DNA of 64,000 nt from Saccopteryx bilineata (Eukaryota > Chordata > Mammalia > Chiroptera > Emballonuridae), in NCBI RefSeq assembly GCF_036850765.1, contig NC_089492.1, forward strand, positions 168,328,296 through 168,392,295, written 5' to 3'. Below the pieces are notes generated by a model, which made no database searches, had not been told where the DNA came from, and worked only from the letters and a program-made list of their open reading frames with translations. Both the position numbers and the translations under genes were made by a program. Shown piece after piece: positions 1-11,309 of the stretch (within the stretch, counting starts at the first letter, position 1; every line of letters begins with the position of its first letter).

Positions 1-808
1 AGCATGGACAGGCAACTTAGAAAGCTCAAAATACAATTCAATGAACAAAAAGAATACATCACCAAGGAAATTGAAACTATAAAAAAGAATTAAACAGAGA
101 TGAAAAACTCAGTGCATGAACTGAAAAATGAGGTAACAAGCTTAGCTAATGGAACAGGCCAGATAGAGGAGAGAATTAGAGACATACAAGACAGGCAACT
201 AAAGACACTACATAAAGAAGAGGAGAGACTCACAAATTTAAAAAAAAATGAGAAAGCCCTACATGAATTATCCGACTCCATCAGAAAAAGCAACATAAGA
301 ATAATTGGTATATCTGAAGGAGAAGAGACAGAAAATGGAATGGAGAACATATTAAAACAAATAATTGATGAGAATTTCCCAACCTGTGGAAAGAATTAGA
401 GCCTTGAACCCAAGAAGCAAACAGAACACTGAGTTACCTTAACCCAACAGACCTACTCCAAGACACATCATAATGGAATTATCATAAACTTATGACAAAA
501 AAAAATTCTCAAGGCAGCCAGGGAAAAGAAGAATACAACATATAAAAGGAGGCCATTAGACTATCATCAGATTTCTCAGCAGAAACTCTACAAGCCAGAA
601 GAGAGTGGACCCCAATATTTAAAGTACTGAAAGAGAAGACCTTCTAGCCAAGAATACTATATCCATCAAAGCTATCCTTCAACTACGAAGGGGAAATAAA
701 AACATTCACAGATATAGAAAAGATCGGTAAATTTATCACAAGAAAATCCCAACTTCAGGAAATACTAAAGTGGGTTATTCAACCAGATACAAAGGACAAA
801 ACAAAATA
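1..808 (+). pseudogene. L1-A ORF1 remnant
   Basis: This is a decayed copy of L1 ORF1, the trimeric RNA-binding chaperone of the L1 ribonucleoprotein. A frame from about 100 to 399 carries a coiled-coil stretch and the start of the RNA-recognition domain (SNIRIIGISEGEE) and stops at 397-399. After a frame change the C-terminal domain can still be followed, with an SSDFSAETL-like stretch near 565-590. The N-terminus is cut by the window edge. It is not functional. Confidence 0.8.
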
Positions 809-1035
809 AAATTACAAGTAAAAGCTCCAACAACATCACAATAATAACAGAATTAATAATCTCTGACAACAAAAAGGGGAGAGGACAAAGATTAGCAGTA
901 GCAAAGGAGGATGGAGTGCAGAAGCACTGATGAGATAATGTATTACAATGAATATGATATATATCCTTTTTATTACCTAATGGTAACCACCCCTGAAAAA
1001 ACCACTAGAGAAACACATGGCTTAAAAAAGAAAGA

Positions 1036-1373
1036 GCCTGAACAGGAAGTGGCGCAGTAGATAAAGCATTGGACTGCGATGCAGAGGACCCAGGTTTGAG
1101 ACCCTGAGGTCGCCAGCTTGAGCACAGGCTCATCTGGTTTAAGCGAAGCTTACCAGCTTGGACCCAAGGTTGCTGGCTCGAGCAAGGGGTTACTCAGTCT
1201 GCTGCAGCCCAACAGTCAAGACACATATGAGAAAGCAATCAATAAATAACTAAAGTATTGCAATGAAAAACTAATGATTGATGCTTGTCATCTCTCTCCA
1301 TTTTTGTCTGTCTGTCAATATATATCTCTCTCTCTCTGACTCTCTCTCTGTCTCTGTAAAAAATAAATAAATA
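1036..1373 (+). mobile_element. tRNA-derived SINE, long bat type with a TC-rich tail
   Basis: It opens with gcctgaacaggaagtggcgc and has a recognisable tRNA-like head with a degenerate B box near 1094 (ggtttgagacc). A body of repeated 'agcttg...gctggctcgag' phrases follows, then a TC-rich stretch and an A-rich tail. Similar elements occur at 35232-35583 (minus) and 36351-36556. A short duplication around gaaaga (about 1030 and 1377) may be the target site. It lies between the ORF1 and ORF2 remnants of L1-A. I recognise the type as the one abundant in Rhinolophus genomes; the family name is not checked. Confidence 0.8.
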
Positions 1374-1637
1374 GAGGAAAGAAGTATGAAATACAACCAA
1401 ACAAAAATGAATGACAGAAAAAGAGAAGAGAAGAACCAAACAAGATACAGAGCTATCAGAAAGCAATATGTAAAATGGCAATAGGAAACCCTCACGTGTC
1501 AATAAATACATTAAATGAAAATGGATTGAACTCACCAATAAAAAGACAAAGAGTAACAGAGTAGATCAAAAAATAAAATCCAAATGTATGCTACCTTCAA
1601 GGAACACATCTAAGCTACAAAGATAAAGGCAAATTCA

Positions 1638-2003
1638 GGCCCTGGCCGGTTGGCTCAGTGGTAGAGCATCGACCTGGCGTGCGGAAGTCCCGGGTTCGAT
1701 TCCCAGCCAGGGCACACAGGAGAGGCACCCATCTGCTTCTCCACCCCTCCCCCTCTCCTTCCTCTCGTCTCTCTCTCCCCCTCCCGCAGTCGAGGCTCCA
1801 TTGGAGCAAAAGATGGCCCGGGCACTGGGGATAGCTCCTTGGCCTCTGCCCCAGGTGCTAGAGTGGCTCTGGTTGTGACAGAGCGACACCCCGGAAGGGC
1901 AGAGCATCAACCCCTGGTGGGCATGCTGGGTGGATCCCGGTCGGGGGCATGCAGGAGTCTGTCTGACTGCCTCCCCGTTTCCAGCTTCAGAAGAAAAAAA
2001 AAA
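1638..2003 (+). mobile_element. tRNA-derived SINE (long RHIN-like type) with 13-bp target duplication
   Basis: This is a tRNA-like head with an intact A-box region (ggctcagtggtagagcatcg) and B box (ggttcgattcc), followed by a C-rich body ending in a short A tail. It is flanked by perfect 13-bp duplications aaaggcaaattca at 1625-1637 and 2004-2016. Four more copies of this type occur in the window (20373, 36557, 44207 and 57050). It is inserted in ORF2 of L1-A and is therefore younger than it. Confidence 0.93.
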
Positions 2004-2243
2004 AAAGGCAAATTCAAAGTGAAAGGCTGAAAAACGATTCTTCAAGCAAATAACATCCAAAGAAAAGCAGGTGTGGCCATACTCATATCTAACAGTGCTG
2101 ATTACAAGGCAGCAAAGGTAATCAGAGACAAAGATGGTCATTTCATAATGAGTAAGGGAACATTGAATCGAGAAGACGTAACACTTCTTGATACATATGC
2201 ACCAAACCAAGGAGCACCAACGTATATAAGACATCTACTAACT

Positions 2244-2457
2244 CAGTGGTCGGCAAACTCATTAGTGAACAGAGCCAAATATCAACAGTACAACAATTGA
2301 AATTTCTTTTGAGAGCCAAATTTTTTTAAACTTAAACTATATAAGTAGGTACATTCCTTATTGAGGTAGCGCCAGCACGTGGTATTTTGTGGAAGAGCCA
2401 CACTCAAGGGGCCAAAGAGCTGCATGTGGCTCATGAGCCACAGTTTATCGACCATGG
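2244..2457. mobile_element. Non-autonomous hAT DNA transposon, 214 bp, perfect 8-bp TSD
   Basis: The left end reads cagtggtcggcaaact. The right end, reverse-complemented, reads ccatggtcgataaactgt, so the terminal inverted repeats match with a few changes. It is flanked by perfect 8-bp duplications tactaact at 2236-2243 and 2458-2465, the target length used by hAT transposases. It has no coding capacity, so it moved with a transposase supplied in trans. It lies inside the endonuclease part of L1-A. Confidence 0.92.
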
Positions 2458-4340
2458 TACTAACTGATCAAAAAATAAAAAGTGACAAAAATACAATCAT
2501 ACTGGGAGACCTCAATACACCACTAATGGCTGTAGATGGTTCATCCGGACAAAAAATCAATAAAGAAATATGGTCCTTAAATAAAACACTAGAACAATTG
2601 GATATGAGAGACATCAACAGGACATTTCATCCCAAAACACCAGGGGATACATTTTTCCCAGTGTACATGGAACAGTCTTAAGAATTAATCATATGTTGGG
2701 CCACAAAACTAATATCAACAAATTCAGAAAGGTTGAAATTATACCAAGCATATTTTCTGACCATAAAGCTTTGAAACTCGAATTCAACTGCAAAAAAGAA
2801 GTAAACAAACCCACAAAAATGTAAAAATTAAACAACCTACTTCTAAAAAATGAGTGGGTCAAAGGAGAAATAAAAGCAGAGATCAAAAGATACATACAGA
2901 CAAACAAAAGGGACAACACAACATATCAGAATCTCTGGGATGCAGAAAAGCAGTAACTAGAGGGAAGTTCATATCACTACAGGCTTATATGAACAAACAA
3001 GAAATAGCCCAAGTAATCAACTTAACATCACATCTTAAGGAACTAGAGAAAGGAAAACAAAGGCAAGCCAAAACCAGCAGAAGAAAGGAAATAATAAATA
3101 TCAGAGCAGAAATAAATGAAACAGACAACAGAAAAACTATAGAAAAAATCAATAAAACAAGGAGCTGGCTCTTTGAAAAGATCAATAAAATTGACAAAAC
3201 CTTGGCAAGACTTACCACAGAAAAAAGAGAAAGGACTCATATAAACAAAATCCAAATGAAAGAGGAGAAATCATCACAGATATTATAGATATACAAAGAA
3301 TTATTGTAGAATACTAAGAAAAACTATATGCCACCAAATTTAACAATTTAGAAGAAATGGATAAATTCCGAGAACAATGCAATCTTCCTAGACTGAGTCA
3401 TGAAGAAGTAGATAGCCTAAACAGACCCATAAGCAGGGAGGAAATAGAAACAACTATCAAAAACCTCCCAAAAAGTCCAGGGCCAGATGGCTATACTAGT
3501 GAATTCTATCAAACATTCAAAGAAGACTTGGTTCCTATTCTATTCAAAGTCTTCCAAAAAAGTTGAAGAAGAAACAGTATTTCCAAACACATTTTATGAG
3601 GCCAACATAACCCTCATACCAAAACCTGGCAAGGACAATACACAAAAAAGAAAACTATAGACCAATATCTCTAATGAATACAGATGCTAAAATACTAAAC
3701 AGAATACTAGCAAATCGAATACAACAACTCGTTAAAAAAATAATTCAACATGATCGAGTGGGATTCATCCTGAATCACAAGGATGGTTCAACATACGTAA
3801 AACAGTTAACATAATACACCATATCAACAACAACAACAAAAAGAACAAAAACTATATGATTCTACCAGTAGATGCAGAAAAGGCATTCAATAAAATACAA
3901 CATCATTTTATATTTAAAACATTCAACAAAATGGGTATAGAAGGAAAATATCTCAACATAATGAAGGCCATTTATAACAAACCATCAGCTAACATCATAT
4001 TAAATGACATAAAACTGAGAACTTTTCCTCTAAAATCAGGAACAAGACAAGGCTGCCCACTCTCTCCACTCTTATTCAACATAGTGCTGGAAGTTCTAGC
4101 CAAAGCAATCAGATAAGAGAAAGAAATAAAAGGCATTCATATTGGAAAAGAAGAAGTAAAGGTTTCACTCTTTGCAAATGATATGATCCTGTACATCAAA
4201 AACCCAAAGACTCCACAAAAAGACTATTAGAAACAATAAACTATTACAGTAAGGTCACAGGATACATAATTAATATACAAAAGTCTGTGGCCTTCCTATA
4301 TGCCAACAATGAAACATCAGAAAATGAACTGAGGAAGAGG

Positions 4341-4348
4341 AAGATGGC
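4341..4348 (+). promoter_or_regulatory. YY1-like core at the 5' end of L1-B
   Basis: aagatggc lies within the first 20 bases of the element. A YY1 site at this position directs the transcription start in human L1. Equivalent motifs begin L1-F, L1-G and L1-H but not L1-C. That YY1 is used here is inferred from the motif and its position. Confidence 0.6.
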
Positions 4349-5252
4349 AGCGGAGTAGGCGGATGCACAGACACCCAGCTCTCAACACCAAACTGGAATA
4401 CAAATCAATTTAGAAAAAATCAGCATGAAAAACCAACACTGAACTGCAAGAACAGCTCTCAAAAACCAAGGAGCAAAGAGGAAGCCACAATAATCCTGGT
4501 AAGGAGTGCCTGAATCTCCTCTGCTTACAGGAAGGGAAGGAGGGGGGTGAGGCTGAGAGCCCAGAGAGGATTTCACAGAGGAAAAAGAGCAGAAACTACT
4601 GCTCACAGCCACTTACTTGGCGACCAGGGAGCAAGGTGGGTTGAAAAGACCAGCTTATCTCCCAAGTGGAAAAGACAGGGAGAGGGACAGACTGTGAGGG
4701 GCTAAGGTATGCAAGAAACAAAATAAAAAAGCTGACTCATTCATGCTGGAGGCGGCCATAGCTGGGGGAGGGACTGAACCTTTCACAAAACAGAGCTGAA
4801 GTGCTTCCGGATCAGAGATCTCCGGACATCTATCCAGCTCCAATCAGCACAACAAGACACAGCTGAAAACAAGAAGTGGGGAGGAGGGGCAGCAACTGAG
4901 GTCTCCATGGAGATCTGAGATACACCTCCCCCTACTGAAGCTGAGAGAAAAAACCCTGCCCCCAGTGAGATTAGTTGGAGGAGGAGACCTTCAGCCTCTC
5001 AGGTTACACCCACAGCATTCCTGGATACAGTTTCAAGGAAGCCCCCTGCTGAGATCAGTTAACAAGACTATCACCTGTTAAGAAAACAAACAAATCAAGA
5101 CTTCAAAGCTGCCCAAATCCGAAAGTGGATTACAAATAATAGCTGATACCAACCCACGAAGACCTAAAAATAACACAACTGAAAACTGGAGGCAGACAAC
5201 ACCAAGCCTAGACTCAATCAACTCTACAAATAAAAAAAAAAAGAAGAAGAAG

Positions 5253-6146
5253 ATGAGAAAACAAAGGAGTGCAATCCAAATGAAACCACAAGAGACACTT
5301 TCGAGAGATGAACTGAGTGATATGGAAATAATCAAACTTCCAGATGCGGAGTTCAAAATAATGATTGTAAGGATGCTTAGGGATCTTAGAACAACAATGG
5401 AGAAGGAGTTTGAAAACCTAAATAAAGAAATAGCAAGTATAAAAAAGAATCAGTTGGAGACGACAAATACAATATCAGAAATAAAGACCACAATGGAAGG
5501 AATTAAAAACAGGATAGATAGAGCAGAGGATCGAATCAGCGAGTTAGAAGACAACTGGAATGAAGGCATGAAAACAGAGAAGAAAAGAGAAAAAAGACTC
5601 AAAATGTCAGAGGAAACTCTTAGAGAGCTCTGTGACAACATGAAGAGAAATAACATCCGCATCATAGGGGTTCCTGAAGAAGAAGAAAAAGAACAAGGGA
5701 TAGAGACTTTGTTCAATCATATCATAGCTGAAAACTTCCCTAAATTAATGCAAGAGAAACTCTCACAAATCCAAGAAGCACAGAGGACTCCATTAAAGAG
5801 AAACCCAAAGAAACCTACACCAAGGCACATCATAATTAAAATACCAAAGCTAAGCGATAAAGAGAAAATACTAAAAGCTGCAAGAGAAAAAAAAGTTATC
5901 ACCTACAAAGGAGCCCCCATAAGGATGACATCTGACTTCTCAACAGAAACACTTGAGGCCAGAAGGGAATGGCAAGAAATATTCAAAGTAATGCAGAACA
6001 AGAACCTACAACCAAGACTACTTTATCCAGCAAGGCTATTGTTTAAAATTGAAGGAGAAATAAAAAGCTTCCCAGACAAAAAACAACTCAAGGAATTCAT
6101 TACAACCAAACCAATGCTGCAGGAAATATTAAGGGGCCTGGTGTAA
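5253..6146 (+). CDS. L1-B ORF1 protein, 297 aa, open
   Basis: This is the L1 RNA-binding protein that coats L1 RNA and acts as a nucleic-acid chaperone in the cytoplasmic RNP. The frame is uninterrupted. Residues about 45-130 are charged heptad sequence (coiled coil), the RNA-recognition domain begins near residue 131 (KRNNIRIIGVPEEEE), and the C-terminal domain runs from about 205 with the basic REKKVITYKGAPIRM stretch and the DFSTETLEARREW motif. The start is the MRKQRSAIQM methionine, shared with L1-H, where it reads MRRQRSAIQM. The protein is seven residues shorter than the L1-H copy, which has one extra coiled-coil heptad. The stop is followed by a 68-bp A-rich spacer before ORF2. Confidence 0.93.
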   Translation: MRKQRSAIQMKPQETLSRDELSDMEIIKLPDAEFKIMIVRMLRDLRTTMEKEFENLNKEIASIKKNQLETTNTISEIKTTMEGIKNRIDRAEDRISELEDNWNEGMKTEKKREKRLKMSEETLRELCDNMKRNNIRIIGVPEEEEKEQGIETLFNHIIAENFPKLMQEKLSQIQEAQRTPLKRNPKKPTPRHIIIKIPKLSDKEKILKAAREKKVITYKGAPIRMTSDFSTETLEARREWQEIFKVMQNKNLQPRLLYPARLLFKIEGEIKSFPDKKQLKEFITTKPMLQEILRGLV

Positions 6147-6214
6147 ACAGATAAAGTGGGAAAAGAATACAGAAAAAAAAAAAAAGAAAAAGGAATACAC
6201 CTTTAAAGAAGAAA

Positions 6215-9200
6215 ATGGCAATAAACAACTACATATCAATAATAACCTTAAATGTAAATGGATTAAATGATCCAATCAAAAGACATAGGGTAGCTGCGTG
6301 GATAAGAAAACAGGACCCATACATATGTTGTCTACAAGAGACACACCTTAGAACAAAAGACACACACAGATTGAAGGTAAAAGGATGGAAAAAAATGTTT
6401 CATGCAAATGGAAATGAAAAAAAAGCTGGGGTAGCAATACTTATATCAGACAAATTGGACTTTAAAACAAAGGATATAGTAAGAGATAAAGAAGGCCACT
6501 ACATAATGATAAACGGAGTAATCCAACAGGAAGATATAACTATTATAAATATCTATGCACCTAATATAGGAGCACCCAAATATATAAAACAGACTTTGAT
6601 GGATTTAAAGGGCGAGATCAACAGCAATACTATAATAGTAGGGGATTTCAATACCCCACTAACATCACTAGATAGATCCTCAAGAAAGAAAATTAACAAA
6701 GAAACAGCAGACTTATTGGAAACACTAGATCAACTCGATTTAATAGATATCTTCAGAACCTTTCACCCTAAAGCAGCAGAATATACATTCTTTTCAAGTG
6801 CTCATGGTACATTCTCTAGGATAGACCACATGTTAGGGCACAAAAGTGCTCTCAACAAATTTAAGAAGACTGAAATCATATCAAGCACTTTCTCTGATCA
6901 CAACGGCATGAAACTAGAAATGAATCACAGCAGAAAAGCTCAAACATTCTCAAACACATGGAAACTAAATAGCAGGGTGTTAAATAATGAATGGATTAAG
7001 AATGAGATCAAAGAAGAAATAAAGACATTCCTAGAAATGAATGACAATGAACATACAACAACTCAAAATTTATGGGACACAGCGAAAGCAGTGCTGAGAG
7101 GGAAGTTCATAGCACTACAGGCACACTTTCAGAAGCTAGAAAAAGCTCAAATAAACAACTTAACCCTGCATCTAAAAGAATTAGAAAAAGAACAGCAAGT
7201 AAAGCCCAAATGTAGTAGAAGGAAGGAAATAATAAAGATCAGAGCAGAAATAAATGACATAGAGGCTAAAGAAACAATAGAGAGGATCAATGAAACTAGG
7301 AGCTGGTTCTTTGAAAAGGTAAACAAGATTGATGCACCTTTAAGTAGACTAAGCAAGAAAAAGAGAGGACTCAAATAAATAAAATTAGAAATGAGAGAGG
7401 AGAAATAACAACTGACACAACAGAAATACAAAATATTGTAAGAAAATACTATGAAGAACTGTATGCCAAAAAACTAGACAACCTAGATGAAATGGACAAA
7501 TTCCTTGAAACGTACAATCTTCCAAAAATCAATCTGGAAGAATCAGAAAACTTAAACAGACCAATTACACCAAAGGAGATCGAAACAGTTATCAAAAAAC
7601 TCCCAACAAAGAAAAGTCCGGGGCCCGATGGCTTCACAATGGAATTCTACCAAATATTCAAAGAAGAACTAACTCCTATCCTTCTCAAACTATTTCAAAA
7701 AATTCAAGAGGAAGGAAGACTTCCAAACTCCTTTTATGAGGCGAGCATAATTCTGATTCCAAAACCAGGCAAAGACCACACAAAGAAAGAAAATTATAGG
7801 CCAATATCTCTGATGAATATAGATGCTAAAATCCTCAACAAAATATTAGCAAACCGGATCCAACAATATATGGAAAAAATCATACACCATGATCAAGTGG
7901 GATTTATTCTGGGGAGGCAAGGCTGGTACAATATTCGTAAATCAATCAATGTGATTCATCACATAAACAAAAAGAAGGAGAAAAACCATATGATAATTTC
8001 AATAGATGCAGAAAAAGCATTTGATAAAATCCAGCACCCATTTATGTTCAAAACTCTCAGCAAAGTGGGAATACAGGGAACATACCTCAACATGATAAAA
8101 GCCATCTATGAGAAACCCACAGCCAACATCATACTCAATGGGCAAAAATTAAAAGCAATACCCTTAAGATCAGGAACAAGGCAGGGGTGCCCCCTTTCAC
8201 CACTCTTATTTAACATAGTCCTGGAAGTCCTAGCCACAGCAATCAGACAAGAAGAAGAAATAAAAGGCATTCAAGTTGGAAAAGAAGAAGTAAAACTATC
8301 ATTATTTGCAGATGATATGATATTGTATATAGAAAACCCTAAAGTCTCAGTCAAAAAACTACTGGACCTGATAAATAAATTCAGCAAAGTGGCAGGATAT
8401 AAAATCAATACTCAGAAATCAGAAGCATTTTTAAACACCAACAATGAACAGTCAGAAAGAGAAATTAAGGAAACAATCCCCTTCACAATTACAACCAAAA
8501 AAATAAAGTACCTAGGAATAAACTTAACCAAGGAGACTAAAGACTTGTACTCGGAAAATTACAAAACATTGATAAAAGAAATCAAGGAAGATACTAACAA
8601 GTGGAAGCATATACCGTGCTCATGGTTAGGAAGAATAAACATCATTAAAATGTCTATATTACCCAAAGCAACTTATATATTCAATGCAATACCAATTAAA
8701 ATACCAATGACATACTTCAAAGATATAGAACACATATTCCAAAAATTTATATGGAACCAAAAAAGGACACGAATAGCCTCAGCAATCTTAAAAAAGAAGA
8801 ATAAAGTGGGAGGTATCACACTTCCTGATATTAAGTTATACTACAAGGCCATTGTACTCAAAACAGCCTGGTACTGGCATAAGAACAGGCATATAGATCA
8901 ATGGAATAGAACAGAGAACCCAGAAATAAACCCACAGTTCTATGGACAACTGATATTTGACAAAGGAGGTAAGGAAATACAATGGAGTAAAGACAGCCTC
9001 TTTAACAAATGGTGTTGGGAAAATTGGACAGCTACCTGCAAAAAAATGAAACTAGATCACCAGCTTACACCACTCACAAAAATAAACTCAAAATGGATAA
9101 AAGACTTGAATGTAGGCCGTGAAACCATAAGCATCTTAGAAGAAAACATAGGCAGTAAGCTCTCCGACATCTCTCGGAGCAATATATTTGCTGATTTATC

Positions 9201-10007
9201 TCCACGGGGAAGTGAAATAAAAGACAGGATAAACAAATGGGACTATATCAAACTGAAAAGCTTTTGCACAGCTAAAGACAACAAGAACAGAATAAAAAGA
9301 CAAACTACACAATGGGAGAACATATTTGACAATACGTCTGATAAGGGGTTAATAACCAAAATTTATAAAGAACTTGTAAAACTCAACACCAGGAAGACAA
9401 ACAACCCAATCCAAAAATGGGCAAAAGAGATGAATAGACACTTCTTCAAAGAGGACATACAGATGGCCAATAGACATATGAAAAAATGCTCAACATCACT
9501 AATCATTAGAGAAATGCAAATTAAAACCACAATGAGATATCACCTTACACCAGTCAGAATGGCGCTTATCAACAAAACAACACAGAATAAGTGCTGGCGA
9601 GAAGATGTGGAGAAAAGGGGACCCTCCTGCACTGCTGGTGGGAATGCAGACTGGTGCAGCCACTGTGGAAAACAGTATGGAGATTCCTCAAAAAACTGAA
9701 AATCGAACCGCCTTTTGACCCAGCTATCCCACTTTTAGGAATATACCCCAAGGACACCATAGAACGGCTCGAAAAGGAGAAATGCACCCGCATGTTTGTG
9801 GCAGCATTGTTCACAATAGCGAAGATCTGGAAACAGCCCAAGTGTCCGTCAGAGGACGAGTGGATTAAAAAACTTTGGTACATATATACTATGGAATACT
9901 ACTCAGCCATAAGAAATGATGACATCGGGTCATTTACAATAACATGGATGGACCTTGATAACATTATACGGAGTGAAATAAGTAAATCAGAAAAAAAACT
10001 GAGATGA
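6215..10007 (+). pseudogene. L1-B ORF2 (endonuclease-reverse transcriptase), two frameshifts
   Basis: This is the L1 replication enzyme, about 1264 codon-equivalents long, close to full family length. The apurinic-type endonuclease occupies the first frame (6215-7378), with LNVNGLN, CLQETHL and [10 protein letters not shown]. That frame ends because four bases present in L1-H (near 52745) are missing near 7364. The second frame (open to 9699) holds the reverse transcriptase: [41 protein letters not shown] and the catalytic [10 protein letters not shown] near 8305. A two-base gain near 9600 shifts to the third frame (to 10007), which carries [13 protein letters not shown] of the C-terminal cysteine-rich region. 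As written it cannot make a full-length enzyme, although all motifs survive. Confidence 0.93.
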
Positions 10008-10311
10008 ATCCATACATAGAAGGGACATAAAAACGAGACTCAGAGACATGAACAAGAATGTGATGGCAACAGGGGCGGGGGGGTTGGGGGAGGGGGGAGG
10101 GGGTGAAGAAGAAGAGAGGGGTTAGGGGAGGGGAGGGGCACAAAGAAAACCAGATAGAAGGTGACAGAAGACAATTTAACTTTGCGGGAGGGGTATACAG
10201 CACAATCAAATGGCAAAATAATCTAGAGATATTTTCTCTCAACATATGTACCCTGATTTATCAATGTCACTGCATTAAATTTAATAAAAAAAAAAAAAGA
10301 AAATGAACTGA

Positions 10312-10978
10312 AAAAAATAATGCCTTTTACAGGTGCAACAACAACAACAAAAATACCTAGGAGTAAACATAACAAAGAATTTAAAGGACCTATATAATGA
10401 AAACTACAAAGCATTGCTATGGGAAATCGAAAAAGATACAATGAAATGTAAAAATAATCCTTCTCGGATAGGAAGAATAAATATAGTCAAAATGACCATA
10501 TTACCCAAAGCAATATACAAATTTAATGCAAATCCCATCAAAATTTTAATACCCTTTTTTAAAGAAATGGAATAAAAAATCATCAAGTTTATATGAAAGT
10601 ATAAAAAACCCTGAATAGCCAAAGTAATTCTAAAGAAAAGAACAAAAGTGGAGGCATTATAATACCTGACTTTAAATTATATTATAGAGCCACAATAATC
10701 AAAACAGCATGGTACTGAAGGAAAAATTAGACACTATCGGACCAATTAAACAGAATAGAGAGCCCAGAAATAAAACCACATATATATGGTCAAATAATCT
10801 TTGATAAAGGGGCCAACAACACACAATGGAGAAAAGAAAGCCTCTTCAAAAAATGGTGCTGGGAAAACTGGAATGCCACATGCAAAAGAATGAAACTTGA
10901 CTACAGTTTGTCCCCTTGTACTAAAATTAATTCAAAATGGATCAAAGACCTAAATATAAGACCTGAAACAATAAATTA
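10312..10978 (+). pseudogene. L1-A ORF2 remnant, middle portion
   Basis: L1-A resumes after the duplication that flanks L1-B. A frame from 10333 to 10575 reads [19 protein letters not shown] and [21 protein letters not shown], the part of ORF2 just after the reverse transcriptase. It continues with stops to 10978, where the SINE that received L1-C begins. The expected surrounding order is kept, so this is the same element as 1475-4319. Confidence 0.85.
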
Positions 10979-11309
10979 AAACTTTTTTATTTTTTTATTT
11001 TATTTATTCATTTTATTTTTATTATTTTTTCAATAATTTTATTTTGTTAAAGGGGCGACATCAATAAATCAGGATACATATATTCAAAGATAACAAGTTC
11101 AGGTTATCTTGTCATTCAATTATGTTGCATACCCATCACCCAAAGTCAGATTGTCCTCTGTCACCTTCTATCTAGTTTTCTTTGTGCCCCTCCCCCTCCC
11201 CCTTTCCCTCTCCCTTGCCCCCCTCCCGCCATAACCACCACACTCTTATCAGTGTCTCTTAGTTTCACTTTTATGTCCCACCTACGTATGGAATAATGCA
11301 GTTCCTGGT

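Larger units (their letters stand above)
1475..4319 (+). pseudogene. L1-A ORF2 remnant, 5' portion (endonuclease and reverse transcriptase)
   Basis: ORF2 starts at the atggcaat of 1475. The endonuclease region (LNVNGLN-like, now broken) is interrupted by a SINE at 1638-2003 and a hAT element at 2244-2457. The endonuclease resumes after 2466 (GDLNTPLMAVD). The reverse transcriptase region includes a [13 protein letters not shown] frame at 3357-3566 and a frame at 3856-4116 with [11 protein letters not shown] and [15 protein letters not shown]. The catalytic box reads FANDMILYI, with Asn replacing the first Asp of the usual FADD (about 4170-4190). The sequence is then cut by the insertion of L1-B at 4333. 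Stops and frameshifts show that it is dead. Confidence 0.85.
4333..10298 (+). mobile_element. L1-B: nearly intact young LINE-1, full length
   Basis: This is a 5966-bp element including its poly-A tail, flanked by 13-bp duplications gaaaatgaactga at 4320-4332 and 10299-10311. Its order is 5' UTR (4333-5252), ORF1 (5253-6146), ORF2 (6215-10007, broken by two small indels), and a 3' UTR with a G-rich purine tract (about 10070-10140). It is inserted in the reverse-transcriptase part of L1-A, which resumes at 10312. It is extremely similar to L1-H (49703-55673) along its whole length, which implies recent activity of this subfamily. Confidence 0.95.

Noticed and set aside
1650..1720. tRNA gene-like A and B boxes
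   Set aside because: They are the head of a SINE with target duplications and a long non-tRNA body; the same applies at 20385, 44219 and 57065. They are not functional tRNA genes.
1635..2234. 199-codon minus-strand frame
   Set aside because: It runs through a SINE into the antisense of L1 ORF2; no gene is supported.
5078..5356. Antisense open frame in the L1-B 5' UTR (92 codons), with a shorter relative at 50450-50662
   Set aside because: It recalls the antisense ORF0 of primate L1, but the C-terminal half is shared only because the two L1s are near-identical, and the N-termini differ by frameshift. No independent sign of coding.
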